In this document: in pieces, positions 24,342 through 34,700 of the stretch
Layout: each line of letters begins with the position of its first letter
How positions within the stretch are numbered: position 1 is the stretch's first letter
Origin: a bacterium
GTDB lineage: Bacteria > Verrucomicrobiota > Verrucomicrobiia > Chthoniobacterales > Terrimicrobiaceae
Length of the DNA stretch: 39,694 nucleotides
NCBI GenBank assembly: GCA_009920585.1
Contig: RFZT01000001.1
Coordinates: 1-39,694 of the forward strand
Direction: 5' to 3'
The notes under the pieces: model-generated
Database searches by the model: none
What the model saw: only the letters and a program-made list of their open reading frames with translations
Told to the model about the DNA's origin: nothing
Program-made: the position numbers and the translations under genes

Positions 24342-25952
24342 TTACTCGGCTGTCAGCGCAAAGCGCTCGGAACCTAGCAGTCCAGATTTCTCGAGGAAAT
24401 AGTCATAGCCGCCCGGATAAGAGACGGCCTGGCCGGCATTGATGTGGAGAATGCGGTTGGCGAGTTTGCGGATGAAATGGACGTCGTGCGAGATGAAGAC
24501 CAGCGTTCCCTCATAGGCCTCCAGCGCCAGCACGAGGGACTCCACGGTTAGGATGTCCAAGTGGGTGGTGGGCTCATCCATCAGAAGAAGGTTGGGAGGG
24601 TTGACGAGAAACTTGATGAGGTTCAATCGGGTCTTCTCGCCACCGCTGAGAACGGCTGTTTTTTTGTGGATATCATCCTTTCGGAAAAGAAAGGAACCAA
24701 GAATGCTGCGGGCTTCGTCTTCACGGAGTGTGCCGCTGCTGGCCATGATTTCCTCGAGTAGTGAGAACTCGGGATTGAGTGTGGCGGCACGATGTTGGCT
24801 GAAGTAGCCCACTTTCGAGTTGTGGCCGAATTGGCATGTCCCTTTTTGGTAGGGCGCGACGCCTGCCAAGATTTTAATGAGGGTTGATTTGCCGGCACCG
24901 TTGGGGCCGACTAGTGCTGTGCGCTCGCCACGCTCGATGATGAGATCCAGATTGCGATAGACGACATGGTCGCCGTAGGCCATTTGAATGCCTTCCAATA
25001 TGGCTGCTCTCTGACCGCCCCGCTCCGGTTGAGGAATGCGGAATCGGAATGGTTTGCGAGGAGCTTCTGGACGCTCGATTTTTTCCATGCGCTCGATTTG
25101 TTTGAGCTTGCTCTGAGCCTGAGCGGCTTTAGAGGAGACGGACCGGAAGCGGTCGGCAAATTCTTGGAGGGCGTCGATTTCCTTTTGCTGGTTTTTCCAA
25201 GACGCATACTGGATATCGAAATTGCGCTCCCTTTGGATCATGGCCTCAGAGTAGTTGCCCTTGTAATGCACGAGCTTTTGGGCCGAAATTTCGTAGACGT
25301 TATCGACGAGAGCATCCATGAACTCACGATCATGGGAGATGAGCAAAAGGGCACTTGAACAGGTCTTCAAGTATTGCTGAAGCCAGAGAAGGGAAAGCAA
25401 ATCCAGATGGTTTGTGGGCTCATCGAGCAGTAGGAGGTCGGGCTCCATGACCAAGAGGCGGGCAAGGTGAGCGCGCATCACCCATCCACCGCTGAGTTCC
25501 TTGGCAGGGCGATTCCATTCGGCCTCGCTGAATCCGAGACCCTTGAGCATTTTCTTCGCCTTCGCGTCGGTTCGAGGGTTGCTGAGCGCCTCGTGCATAG
25601 CGTGGGCTTCAAGATAATCTGAGCCATCGACGATGCCTTGAGCTTCAAGTTCGGCGAGTTTTTTTTCCAAAGCCTGCACCTCGCCTCCGCGACCCGTTGA
25701 GATGTCGAGTGCGGTTTCCTCACCTACGGCTTCGCCTTCCTGTGGGAGGTAGCCGATCATGGTCCACTCATCGCGCTGAACTGTGCCTGCATCGGGTTCG
25801 TCGCGCTTGAGGATAATCGAAAAAAGAGTCGATTTCCCGGCACCATTCGGGCCAACGAGGGCAACATGATCGCCGTAGTTCACTTGCATTGCGGCGGAGT
25901 CGAAAAGGACGCGGCCGCCGTGGGATTTTCTCAGATTTCGGATTGTGAGCAT
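24342..25952 (-). CDS. ABC-F family ATPase
   Basis: Cytoplasmic protein with two ATPase domains and no membrane segment. ABC-F proteins act on the ribosome as translation factors or resistance proteins. First domain: Walker A GPNGAGKST (34-42), signature LSGGWVMRAHLARLL, Walker B LLLLDEPTNHLD. The charged helical linker (RERNFDIQYASWKNQQKEID, then KLKQIERMEKIERPEAPRKP) joins the second domain: Walker A GPNGAGKST near 350, LSGGEKTRLNLIKFL and LLMDEPTTHLD. The architecture and 536-residue length fit the YbiT/EttA/Uup-like group; subfamily is not clear. It lies downstream of tsf across a 114-bp gap with an inverted repeat. Confidence 0.92.
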   Translation of the reverse strand: MLTIRNLRKSHGGRVLFDSAAMQVNYGDHVALVGPNGAGKSTLFSIILKRDEPDAGTVQRDEWTMIGYLPQEGEAVGEETALDISTGRGGEVQALEKKLAELEAQGIVDGSDYLEAHAMHEALSNPRTDAKAKKMLKGLGFSEAEWNRPAKELSGGWVMRAHLARLLVMEPDLLLLDEPTNHLDLLSLLWLQQYLKTCSSALLLISHDREFMDALVDNVYEISAQKLVHYKGNYSEAMIQRERNFDIQYASWKNQQKEIDALQEFADRFRSVSSKAAQAQSKLKQIERMEKIERPEAPRKPFRFRIPQPERGGQRAAILEGIQMAYGDHVVYRNLDLIIERGERTALVGPNGAGKSTLIKILAGVAPYQKGTCQFGHNSKVGYFSQHRAATLNPEFSLLEEIMASSGTLREDEARSILGSFLFRKDDIHKKTAVLSGGEKTRLNLIKFLVNPPNLLLMDEPTTHLDILTVESLVLALEAYEGTLVFISHDVHFIRKLANRILHINAGQAVSYPGGYDYFLEKSGLLGSERFALTAE

Positions 25953-25973
25953 CTTGGTGGTTTAACGAAAGAA

Positions 25974-26023
25974 GCGGTTGCTACGACCAGTCGGGAGTGA
26001 TCCCTGCAGGAGTAACGAACCGC
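25974..26023. promoter_or_regulatory. Inverted repeat between tsf and the ABC-F gene
   Basis: GCGGTT (25974-25979) and AACCGC (26018-26023) are perfect inverted copies, and flanking bases (GCTAC against GTAAC) extend the pairing imperfectly. The 38-bp interior is GC-rich and could fold. It may be a tsf terminator/attenuator or a leader element of the ABC-F gene. It is not followed by a T-run and does not fold as a tRNA. Confidence 0.3.
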
Positions 26024-26066
26024 CTCTCGATTTATTTTTGTTGAACAGGATTATCTAGCTGGAACC

Positions 26067-26666
26067 TTATGCGATTTCCTCACCGACACTGTAACGTGTG
26101 AAGCGGCGGATAATAATGTTTTCGCCCAGTTCGGCTATTTTGCTTTTCACGAGATCGTGAATGCTAAGTTCGGGATTTTTGATGAAGGCCTGCTCCAAAA
26201 GGCAGATCGTAGAGTAGAATTTATCGATTTTACCATCGACGATTTTTTCAATGATGTTCGCAGGTTTGCCAGCAACTTGGCCGGCGGCGACATCGCGTTC
26301 GCGTGCGAGAATAGCCTCAGGGACTTGTTCGCGAGACACGTAGAGCGGGTGGGCTGCTGCGATGTGGAGGGTGACGTCTTTAACGAAATCACGGAAGATT
26401 TCGTTTTTGGCAACGAAGTCGGTTTCGCAGTTGATTTCGACGAGAACGCCAACTTTGCCTTGGAGATGGATATAGGAGGCTACAATGCCTTCCTTGGCCT
26501 CGCGGGAGGCTTTTTTGCCAGCGCTAGCGATGCCTTTTTTGCGAAGGATATCCTCAGCGGCAACGATGTCACCCTTGGCTTCCGAAAGGGCGTTTTTGCA
26601 ATCCATCATCCCCGCATTTGTTTTTTCGCGGAGTTCTTTGACGAGGCTTGGTGAAATATCGGACAT
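26067..26666 (-). CDS. tsf: Elongation factor Ts (short form)
   Basis: Guanine-nucleotide exchange factor for EF-Tu. The N-terminal UBA-like domain has LVKELREKTNAGMMDCKNAL (residues 9-28) and the core has GKVGVLVEINCETDFVAKNEIF, containing the TDFV contact with EF-Tu. At 199 residues it is shorter than the E. coli protein (about 283), resembling the compact form known in Thermus and some other lineages, with a single core subdomain. The end reads FTRYSVGEEIA. It follows rpsB, as in most bacteria, with a 149-bp gap that contains an inverted repeat. Confidence 0.96.
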   Translation of the reverse strand: MSDISPSLVKELREKTNAGMMDCKNALSEAKGDIVAAEDILRKKGIASAGKKASREAKEGIVASYIHLQGKVGVLVEINCETDFVAKNEIFRDFVKDVTLHIAAAHPLYVSREQVPEAILARERDVAAGQVAGKPANIIEKIVDGKIDKFYSTICLLEQAFIKNPELSIHDLVKSKIAELGENIIIRRFTRYSVGEEIA

Positions 26667-26772
26667 GGGAAATGTGTACTAAAAAAGAGTCTTACTGTTG
26701 AAATGACAGAGAAGAGATCAACCGCATCCGCATTAAGAAAGACGTCAGGAATTGGGATTCACAGACGCCCCA

Positions 26773-26793
26773 TTTTTAAAACGAGTTTAAAAA
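26773..26793. promoter_or_regulatory. Perfect AT-rich inverted repeat in the rpsB-tsf gap
   Basis: TTTTTAAA (26773-26780) and TTTAAAAA (26786-26793) are perfect inverted copies with a 5-bp spacer. The site is 22 bp past the rpsB stop on the transcribed strand. It may be a weak attenuator or a binding site controlling the tsf share of the transcript. Confidence 0.3.
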
Positions 26794-26815
26794 CTTAATG
26801 CGCGGTTATTGAATT

Positions 26816-27562
26816 CTACTCAGATACAGCGGCGAGTTCTGGAGTTGCCGTTTTTGCGGACACACCTTTCGCTTCCAAGATGGCTTGAACGATCTTGGAG
26901 AGGACAAGGCGGATCGAGCGAATCGCATCGTCGTTGCCAGCGATAGGGTACTCGATTTTCTCTGGGTTACTATTTGTGTCAACGATCGCGATGATTGGGA
27001 TACCCAAGCGGTTGGCTTCGGCCACGGCGATTTCTTCGCGAATGGTGTCCACGACAATGAGAACGTCGGGAAGCTTATCCATGGCAACGATACCACCCAG
27101 ATTGTGGAGGAGCTTGACGCCCTCGCGACGGATGGAAGATGCCTCGGCCTTGTTGATCTTTGCAAATGCAGGAGATTTTTCGAGGGCTTGGATTTCCTTC
27201 AGGCGAGCGACGCTGCGACGGATCGTGGTCAGATTGGTGAGCGTACCGCCCAACCAGCGCTGATTCACATAGAGCTGACCGGTGGCCTCTGCGGCTTCAC
27301 GGACGGCTTCCTGCGCTTGTTTTTTGGTTCCAACAATCAAGGCCTTACCGCCATTGCGGATGAGATTCTTAAGGTATGTGGTAGCGCGGTCGAGTTGATC
27401 GATCGTAAGACCGATATCGATGATGTAAATCGAGTTTTTTTCCTCGAGGATGTAATCGCGCATTTTTGGATTCCATCGTTTGGTCTGGTGTCCGTAGTGG
27501 ACGCCAGCCTCGAGGAGCTCCGTCATGAGTTCGATGTTCGGATTTTTAGCTGATTCTGACAT
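26816..27562 (-). CDS. rpsB: 30S ribosomal protein S2
   Basis: Small-subunit protein of 248 residues. Diagnostic segments: MTELLEAGVHYGHQTKRWNPKM, IYIIDIGLTIDQLDRA, GGKALIVGTKKQAQEAV, YVNQRWLGGTLTNLTTIRRSV, LPDVLIVVDTIREEIAVAEA and GIPIIAIVDTNSNPE. It starts 15 nt after the rpoC stop with CCAACCACC before the ATG, so it is almost certainly part of the rpoBC transcript. rpsB-tsf usually form their own operon; their position after rpoC is unusual. Confidence 0.98.
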   Translation of the reverse strand: MSESAKNPNIELMTELLEAGVHYGHQTKRWNPKMRDYILEEKNSIYIIDIGLTIDQLDRATTYLKNLIRNGGKALIVGTKKQAQEAVREAAEATGQLYVNQRWLGGTLTNLTTIRRSVARLKEIQALEKSPAFAKINKAEASSIRREGVKLLHNLGGIVAMDKLPDVLIVVDTIREEIAVAEANRLGIPIIAIVDTNSNPEKIEYPIAGNDDAIRSIRLVLSKIVQAILEAKGVSAKTATPELAAVSE

Positions 27563-27577
27563 GGTGGTTGGTTGGGA

Positions 27578-30500
27578 TTAACTGGCGACTTTTTGTGATT
27601 CTTCTTTGCTGGTGGCTTCAAGTCCATCGCCCGATTGGGTGATAGCGATGTTACGATGGGTGTGGAATCCAGTTCCAGCAGGAATTAGATGACCCATGAT
27701 GACGTTCTCTTTGAATCCGCGGAGGCGATCGACTCTGCCGAGTGTAGCGGCTTCGGTCAATACGCGAGTTGTGTCTTGGAATGAAGCGGCCGAGATGAAG
27801 CTGTCCGTTTCAAGGGCGGTTTTGGTAATGCCCAGTAGAACAGGATTGGCTTCAGCAGGTTTACCGCCTTTTTTGATGACGGCTTCATTTTCGGCGTCGA
27901 AGGCGAGGCGGTCAACTTGGTCACCCCAGAGGAGAGTGGTATCTCCCTGTTCGGTGATTTTGACTTTGCGAAGCATTTGACGAACGATGATTTCGATGTG
28001 TTTATCGTTAATTTCGACGCCTTGTAGACGATAGACTTCCTGAACTTCGTTGAGCAAGTGCTCTTGAAGTTCTTGTGGTCCACAGATTTCAAGGATTTCG
28101 TGCGGAACGACAGGGCCTTCTGTGAGTTGTTGGCCTTTTTTAACAAGATCACCTTTAAAGACAATGATGTGCTTGTTAAGCGGGATGAGGTGTTCCTCTT
28201 CCTGCTTCGTTTCTGGGTCGATAACAATGAGGCGGCGCTTGGCGCGAACCGTTCCACCGATGTCCACGACACCGTCGATTTTGGCTATATCAGCTGCATC
28301 TTTTGGCCTACGGGCCTCAAAGAGTTCGGCTACACGTGGAAGACCTCCCGTGATGTCCTTAGTTTTGCCGATCTTACGTGGTGTACGAGCCACACGCTGT
28401 CCGGCAGGAACCTTGGCTCCTTCTTTGACTTCGATGTGAGCGCCAGCAGGGATCGAGTAACTAGCAAGAACGTTCTTGGCTTCGTTAACGATGAGAATTT
28501 GTGGGTGGAGATCTTCTTTGTGCTCGATAACGACCGTTCCGCGCACGCCTGTGGATTCGTCAATTTCTTGGCGAATGGTGACGCCTGGGATCATGTCACG
28601 GAATTCGATGCGACCCGCTTTTTCTGTGATGATCGGAACGTTATACGGATCCCATTGAATGAATGTTTCGCCTTTTTTGACAGTCGATCCATCCGCAACG
28701 GAAATCACGGAGCCTACAACCACAACGTGGCTTTCAAGCTCGCGGCCGTCTTTTGCATGGAGCGAAACACTGCCGTTCTTATTGAGAACGACGTATGTTT
28801 TCTCGACGGTTTCTACAACCTTGAGTTCGTTGAAGCGAACGGTGCCATCATTTTTGGCTTTGATGATCGGCTGTTTGAACGTCTGGCTAGCAGCACCACC
28901 GACGTGGAATGTTCGCATTGTGAGCTGGGTGCCGGGTTCGCCGATCGATTGAGCGGCAATAATTCCGACAGCTTCACCGAGCTTGATAAGTCCGCCAGTG
29001 GAAAGATTGCGCCCGTAACAACGCACGCAAATGCCACGCTTGGATTCGCAGGTAAGCGCTGAGCGGATTTTGAGTTGCTCATGGCCCACTTTATCGAGTG
29101 CAGCGGCGGTTTCCTCATCGACCAATTGATTGGCCTTGATGATGGCTTTGTTTGTGATCGGATCTTTGACGGTTTCGCAGCTGGTGCGGCCGATGATGCG
29201 TGTTGAGAGGCTAACGACTTCTTCGTCGCCTTCGTAGATCGGACGAACAACGATGCCGTTGGCTGTGAAACAATCATCGATCGTGATGATGACGTCTTGG
29301 GCCGCGTCAACGAGTTTACGAGTAAGGTAACCGGAATCCGCCGTCTTGAGAGCGGTATCAGCAAGCCCCTTACGAGCACCGTGGGCAGAGATGAAGTATT
29401 CAAGCACCGTAAGGCCTTCACGGAAGTTAGCAGTAATAGGCTGCTCGATGATTTCGCCCGAAGGTTTAGCCATCTGACCACGCATACCAGCCAACTGTTT
29501 GACCTGGGTACGGTTGCCTCGAGCGCCGGAATCCACCATCATGAACACGGGGTTCATCTCGCGCTTGTTGTCGTTATATTCTAGAGTGCGGAATAGAGCG
29601 TTCGCGATCTCTTCACCAGTATGGGTCCAAATGTCTTGAACCTTATTCTTGCGCTCGCCATCGGTGATAATACCACGGCGGTATTGTTTAGCCACTTCAG
29701 CGACCTCACGGTAGGCTTTTTCAAGGAGTTGTGATTTCTCCTTGGGAATCATCATGTCATTAATACCGATTGAAACACCAGCTTTCGTGGCTTCGCGGAA
29801 GCCAAGCTCTTTGAGGAGATCGAGTGTTTCAACAGTAGTCTGCTGACCCGATGCTTTGTAGCAGCGCCAAATAATGTCGGAGAGTTGTTTCTTGCCACAA
29901 ACCTTGTTGTAAAAACCAAGGGCTTTCGGCCAGATCTGGTTGAAAACAACGCGGCCAGCAGTGGTCTCAAGAACCTTTGGTTCTGGATCACCATAAACTG
30001 TTGTTAGACCAAAATCGGGATTCTTGAATAGAATTCGAGTGTGAGTGCGAATGGCGCGATCGGTGAGTGCCAACTCGACTTCATCTGGATTTCCAAAAAT
30101 CGGTAAGCGTTTATCTTTCGCGGCATCCTCACCACGAGGCTTTTGGGTCAGATAATAGCAACCGAGCGGAATATCCTGTGAAGGTGTTGTGATCGGCTTT
30201 CCGCTTGAAGGCGAGAAGATGTTGTTCGGTGCTAGCATCAACATCCGAGCTTCCATCTGGGCTTCAGTGGAAAGTGGGACGTGAACAGCCATTTGATCAC
30301 CGTCGAAGTCGGCGTTGTAAGCCGTACAGACCAGCGGATGAACGCGGATCGCTTCACCTTCAATCAAGATAGGCTCAAAGGCCTGAATCGATAAGCGGTG
30401 AAGGGTAGGGGCACGGTTGAGAAGAACAGGGTGACCCTTTGTGACTTCTTCAAGGATGTCCCAAACCTCAGGGGTCTGGCGCTCGATGAGTTTTTTCGCA

Positions 30501-31690
30501 CTGCGAACAGTGTGGACATATCCGAGTTCTTTGAGTCTGCGGATGATGAATGGCTCAAAAAGAACCAACGCCATTTTCTTTGGCAGACCGCATTGATTGA
30601 GTTTCAACTCAGGACCGATAACGATAACGGAACGGCCGGAATAATCGACGCGCTTACCAAGAAGGTTTTGACGGAAACGGCCACCTTTGCCCTTGAGCAT
30701 GTCGCTCAGAGATTTGAGTGGTCGGTTTGCTGCACCTGTTACCGCGCGACCGTGGCGACCATTGTCGAAGAGAGCATCGACAGACTCTTGAAGCATGCGC
30801 TTTTCGTTGCGGATGATGACTTCGGGAGTTTTAAGCTGAAGAAGTGTTCTGAGGCGGTTGTTACGATTAATAACACGGCGATAAAGATCATTAAGATCAG
30901 AGGTCGCAAAGCGTCCGCCTTCCAGTGGCACGAGAGGGCGAAGGTCTGGCGGGATCACAGGAAGCACATTCAGAATCATCCATTCAGGACGAGTCTTCGA
31001 CTCCATGAAGCCTTGAACCAATTTGAGACGTTTGGCGTATTTCTTCCGGAGCTGCTTGCTTTTGGTCGAAGCCATGCCGTTTTCAATTTCGACTTGGAGG
31101 TTGGCCAGATCAATGTTGGCAAGAAGCTTGTGGATGGCTTCGGCGCCCATAGAAGCTGTGAAGTTTTCACCATATTGTTCTTCCGCATCGCGGAATTCCA
31201 ATTCTGTCAGAAGTTGGCAACGCTCGAGCGGGGTATTACCCGGATCGATAACGACAAAATCTTCATAGTAAATGACGCGCTCGAGTTGGCGGGACGTCAT
31301 ATCCAGCATGAGTCCTAAACGGGAAGGCATGCATTTGTAGAACCAGATGTGGGATACTGGTACTGCAAGATCAATGTGACCCATCCGCTCACGGCGGACA
31401 CGGGAAACGGTGACTTCAACGCCGCAACGATCGCAAATAACACCCTTATGTTTAATGCGCTTATATTTTCCGCAGGAGCATTCCCAGTCCCGAGTTGGAC
31501 CGAAAATACGCTCGCAAAACAAACCGCCTTTTTCGGGTTTGAATGTCCGATAGTTGATCGTCTCGGGATTTTTGACTTCGCCCTTGCTCCAGCTGCGCAT
31601 GGCGTCTGGTGAGGCCACGGTGATGGCAACCTCATCAAAACCGACTGGCTTCGAGTTCCCCATGGCTTCGCGGATATTAAGATCTTTCAT
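27578..31690 (-). CDS. rpoC: RNA polymerase beta' subunit
   Basis: Catalytic large subunit of RNA polymerase, 1370 residues. The N-terminal zinc ribbon is CSCGKYKRIKHKGVICDRCG. The active-site magnesium loop is intact (YNADFDGDQMAVHVPLS), preceded by GKRVDYSGRSVIVIGPEL (lid/rudder region) and RAPTLHRLSIQAFEP. The bridge helix and trigger loop region includes GARGNRTQVKQLAGMRGQM and the second zinc site has CESKRGICVRCYGRNL. The C-terminus has GITKTALETDSFISAASFQDTTRVLTEAA. One continuous frame with no split or large insertion. It lies 40 bp after rpoB. Confidence 0.99.
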   Translation of the reverse strand: MKDLNIREAMGNSKPVGFDEVAITVASPDAMRSWSKGEVKNPETINYRTFKPEKGGLFCERIFGPTRDWECSCGKYKRIKHKGVICDRCGVEVTVSRVRRERMGHIDLAVPVSHIWFYKCMPSRLGLMLDMTSRQLERVIYYEDFVVIDPGNTPLERCQLLTELEFRDAEEQYGENFTASMGAEAIHKLLANIDLANLQVEIENGMASTKSKQLRKKYAKRLKLVQGFMESKTRPEWMILNVLPVIPPDLRPLVPLEGGRFATSDLNDLYRRVINRNNRLRTLLQLKTPEVIIRNEKRMLQESVDALFDNGRHGRAVTGAANRPLKSLSDMLKGKGGRFRQNLLGKRVDYSGRSVIVIGPELKLNQCGLPKKMALVLFEPFIIRRLKELGYVHTVRSAKKLIERQTPEVWDILEEVTKGHPVLLNRAPTLHRLSIQAFEPILIEGEAIRVHPLVCTAYNADFDGDQMAVHVPLSTEAQMEARMLMLAPNNIFSPSSGKPITTPSQDIPLGCYYLTQKPRGEDAAKDKRLPIFGNPDEVELALTDRAIRTHTRILFKNPDFGLTTVYGDPEPKVLETTAGRVVFNQIWPKALGFYNKVCGKKQLSDIIWRCYKASGQQTTVETLDLLKELGFREATKAGVSIGINDMMIPKEKSQLLEKAYREVAEVAKQYRRGIITDGERKNKVQDIWTHTGEEIANALFRTLEYNDNKREMNPVFMMVDSGARGNRTQVKQLAGMRGQMAKPSGEIIEQPITANFREGLTVLEYFISAHGARKGLADTALKTADSGYLTRKLVDAAQDVIITIDDCFTANGIVVRPIYEGDEEVVSLSTRIIGRTSCETVKDPITNKAIIKANQLVDEETAAALDKVGHEQLKIRSALTCESKRGICVRCYGRNLSTGGLIKLGEAVGIIAAQSIGEPGTQLTMRTFHVGGAASQTFKQPIIKAKNDGTVRFNELKVVETVEKTYVVLNKNGSVSLHAKDGRELESHVVVVGSVISVADGSTVKKGETFIQWDPYNVPIITEKAGRIEFRDMIPGVTIRQEIDESTGVRGTVVIEHKEDLHPQILIVNEAKNVLASYSIPAGAHIEVKEGAKVPAGQRVARTPRKIGKTKDITGGLPRVAELFEARRPKDAADIAKIDGVVDIGGTVRAKRRLIVIDPETKQEEEHLIPLNKHIIVFKGDLVKKGQQLTEGPVVPHEILEICGPQELQEHLLNEVQEVYRLQGVEINDKHIEIIVRQMLRKVKITEQGDTTLLWGDQVDRLAFDAENEAVIKKGGKPAEANPVLLGITKTALETDSFISAASFQDTTRVLTEAATLGRVDRLRGFKENVIMGHLIPAGTGFHTHRNIAITQSGDGLEATSKEESQKVAS

Positions 31691-31730
31691 GTATGATATG
31701 GTTCGTCAGATTTAGTTCGATTAATGTTGT

Positions 31731-34700
31731 TTAGGCGATTCCTTCAACTAGAGCGGGATCTTTTCCGCCAACACGGACATCAAGGCCAAGACCTTGCATT
31801 TCTTTGATGAGTACATTGAAGGACTCCGGCGTGCCCGCTTCGAGAGAGTTATCTCCCTTCACGATGCTTTCATAGATGCGTGTGCGGCCTGCAACGTCAT
31901 CTGATTTGACAGTGAGAAGTTCCTGCAAGGTATAAGCAGCGCCGTAGGCCTGCAATGCCCAAACTTCCATCTCTCCGAAACGCTGTCCGCCGTACTGAGC
32001 CTTACCACCAAGCGGTTGCTGGGTGACGAGACTGTATGGTCCAACGGCACGGGCATGAATTTTGTCAGCGACCAAGTGGCCCAGCTTCAACATGTAAATG
32101 TAACCGACAACGACCTGTTGGTCGAATGGTTCGCCGGTCAATCCATCATAAAGGGTGGACTTAGCGTTTTCATTGATCCAAGTGAAGCCTTCGACTTTGC
32201 GAGCTTCCGCGAGGAATTCACGAATCTTGGATTCGGGAATGCCATCAAAGACAGGAGTGGCTACTTTAAATCCAAGGGCCTTGGCTGCGACGCCAAGGTG
32301 AGTTTCAAGAACCTGACCCACGTTCATACGACTAGGAACGCCGAGAGGGTTCAAGACGATGTCAACAGGAGTTCCGTCTGCAAGATAGGGCATATCTTCT
32401 TCTGGAACAATTCTAGCAACAACACCTTTGTTTCCGTGCCGGCCGGCCATTTTGTCACCAACGCTGAGCTTGCGCTTGCTGGCAATATAGACCTTAACTT
32501 GCTTAATGATACCGGGATCAATGTCGTCACCGCTTTCAATGCGGCCGAGGTTGGCATCGCGATCATTGTCCAAGTCGACAAACTTGTGTTCAAACTGACC
32601 AATGATTTCGTTGATCTTGTTGCGAATTGGGCTCGGATCGATTTCGACGTGGTTGTAAACGCCCGCCAATTTGCGAAGGAGTTGCTTCGTGATTTTGCGG
32701 TTGGCGGGAATGATGATTTCTCCCGTCTGAGCGTTCACTACATCGAGAGGAATTTTCTCGTTGAGGAGGATATTCGCAAGGGCTGCAGTGAGTTGATCAT
32801 GCAATTCTTCCTGGCGCTTATTGTAGTCCTCTACAATCATCTTCTGCTGACGCTTGGATTCCGCCGGAGTCATCTTGCTACGTGTGACTTCTTTTTTCGA
32901 CGAGACTTTGATATCCATAACAATGCCATATGTGCCCGAAGGAACAGTGAGCGAGGTGTCTTTGACGTCAGCGGCTTTTTCACCGAAGATCGCACGAAGA
33001 AGTCTTTCTTCAGGGGCGAGTTCGGTTTCGCTCTTAGGCGTGATTTTGCCAACAAGGATATCGCCAGGCTTAACTTCAGCACCGATGCGGATAACACCAT
33101 CTGCTCCGAGGTTTTGAAGGGCCTCTTCACTGATGTTCGGAATATCGCGTGTGATTTCCTCTGGTCCAAGTTTGGTGTCACGAGCGCCGATCTCAAACTC
33201 ATCGATGTGAATCGAGGTATAGATGTCCTCTTTCACAACGCGTTTGGAGATCATGATAGCGTCTTCGAAGTTGTATCCATTCCATGGCATGAATGCCACG
33301 AGTACGTTACGACCTAAAGCGAGCTCGCCTTTTTCGGTGTTAGGACCGTCTGCAATGACGTCACCTTTCTTGATCGACTGGCCTTTAACGACAATCGGCT
33401 TTTGATTGATGCAGGTGCTCGCATTCGAGCGCATGAATTTGCGCAATTCATAAAGATGGACACCATTTTCGGGATCGTGCTTGATCTTCTTCTTGCCTTC
33501 AGGAAGTGATCCGTCCTTTGTAATGATGATTTGGGTCGCTGTGACGGAGGCCACTTTTCCAGTAGCTTCGGCGCAGATAACCGCACGGGAATCGCGAGCG
33601 ACGCGTGCTTCGAGTCCTGTTCCGACGAGCGGAGATTCGGATACCAGAAGCGGCACGCCTTGGCGTTGCATGTTCGAACCCATGAGAGCGCGGTTAGCAT
33701 CATCGTGTTCCAAGAAGGGAATCAACCCAGCTGCCACGGATACCAATTGCTTCGGAGACACATCCATGTATTGGATTTGGGCAGGCTCAACTTCGAGGAA
33801 GTCGCCGCGATATCTCGAGGAAACTTTTTCGCCTGTCAAATTTCCCTTGCCATCCACTTCGGAATTAGCTTGGGCGATGTAGAAGTTTTCATCTCGATCA
33901 CCGCTGAGGTATTCGACTTCGTCAGTCACTCGGCCATTAGCGACCTTGCGATAAGGAGTCTCGATGAATCCGAATTCATTGATGCGGGCAAATGTGCTCA
34001 ATGAACTGATAAGACCGATGTTCGGGCCTTCAGGAGTTTCGATTGGGCAAATACGACCGTAGTGCGAAGGATGCACGTCACGAACTTCAAATCCGGCGCG
34101 ATCACGGCTGAGACCTCCTGGCCCGAGGGCGGAGAGACGGCGTTTGTGAGTCAGCTCCGAAAGCGGGTTCGTTTGATCCATGAACTGGCTCAATTGGCTA
34201 CGACCAAAGAAGTCGCGGACAACGGCGCTCAGGGATTTCGGATTAATGAGCTTCTGCGGTGTGATCTGATCTGTGTTGATATCAAACAATGTCATGCGCT
34301 CGCGAACGAGACGCTCTGTGCGGGAGAGACCCACACGGCATTGGTTCGCAAGAAGTTCACCAACAGTTCTGACGCGACGGCTACCGAGGTGATCGATGTC
34401 ATCGGTCATTCCGTCTCCGCCACGGAGGCGAACGAGATACTTCATCGCAGCGACAAAATCATCTTTTGTGAGTGTGCGCTGATCATTGCTGACCTTGAGG
34501 CCGAGCTTTTGATTGATTTTGTGACGGCCAACGCGACCTAAGTCGTAGCGCTTAGCGTCGAAGAAAAGCCGTTTGAGCATGCTGCGGCTGTTCTGAACGG
34601 TGGGTGGATCACCAGGGCGCAGTTTGCGGTAGATATCTTTGAGAGCCTCGTCCTCTTCGTGAGCCGGATCTTTTTTCAAAGATTTGATGATGGTGTCATC

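Noticed and set aside
25974..26023. Structured RNA or tRNA between tsf and the ABC-F gene
   Set aside because: Only the outer 6-bp stem is solid; no cloverleaf arms or anticodon loop can be drawn.
26067..26666. Truncation of tsf because it is shorter than in E. coli
   Set aside because: Both the UBA-like start and the TDFV core are intact and short EF-Ts forms are known, so it is taken as complete.
32016..33317. Plus-strand open frame of over 400 codons opposite rpoB (and similar ones opposite rpoC)
   Set aside because: Exact antisense register of highly conserved polymerase sequence; length comes from codon bias, not from a real gene.
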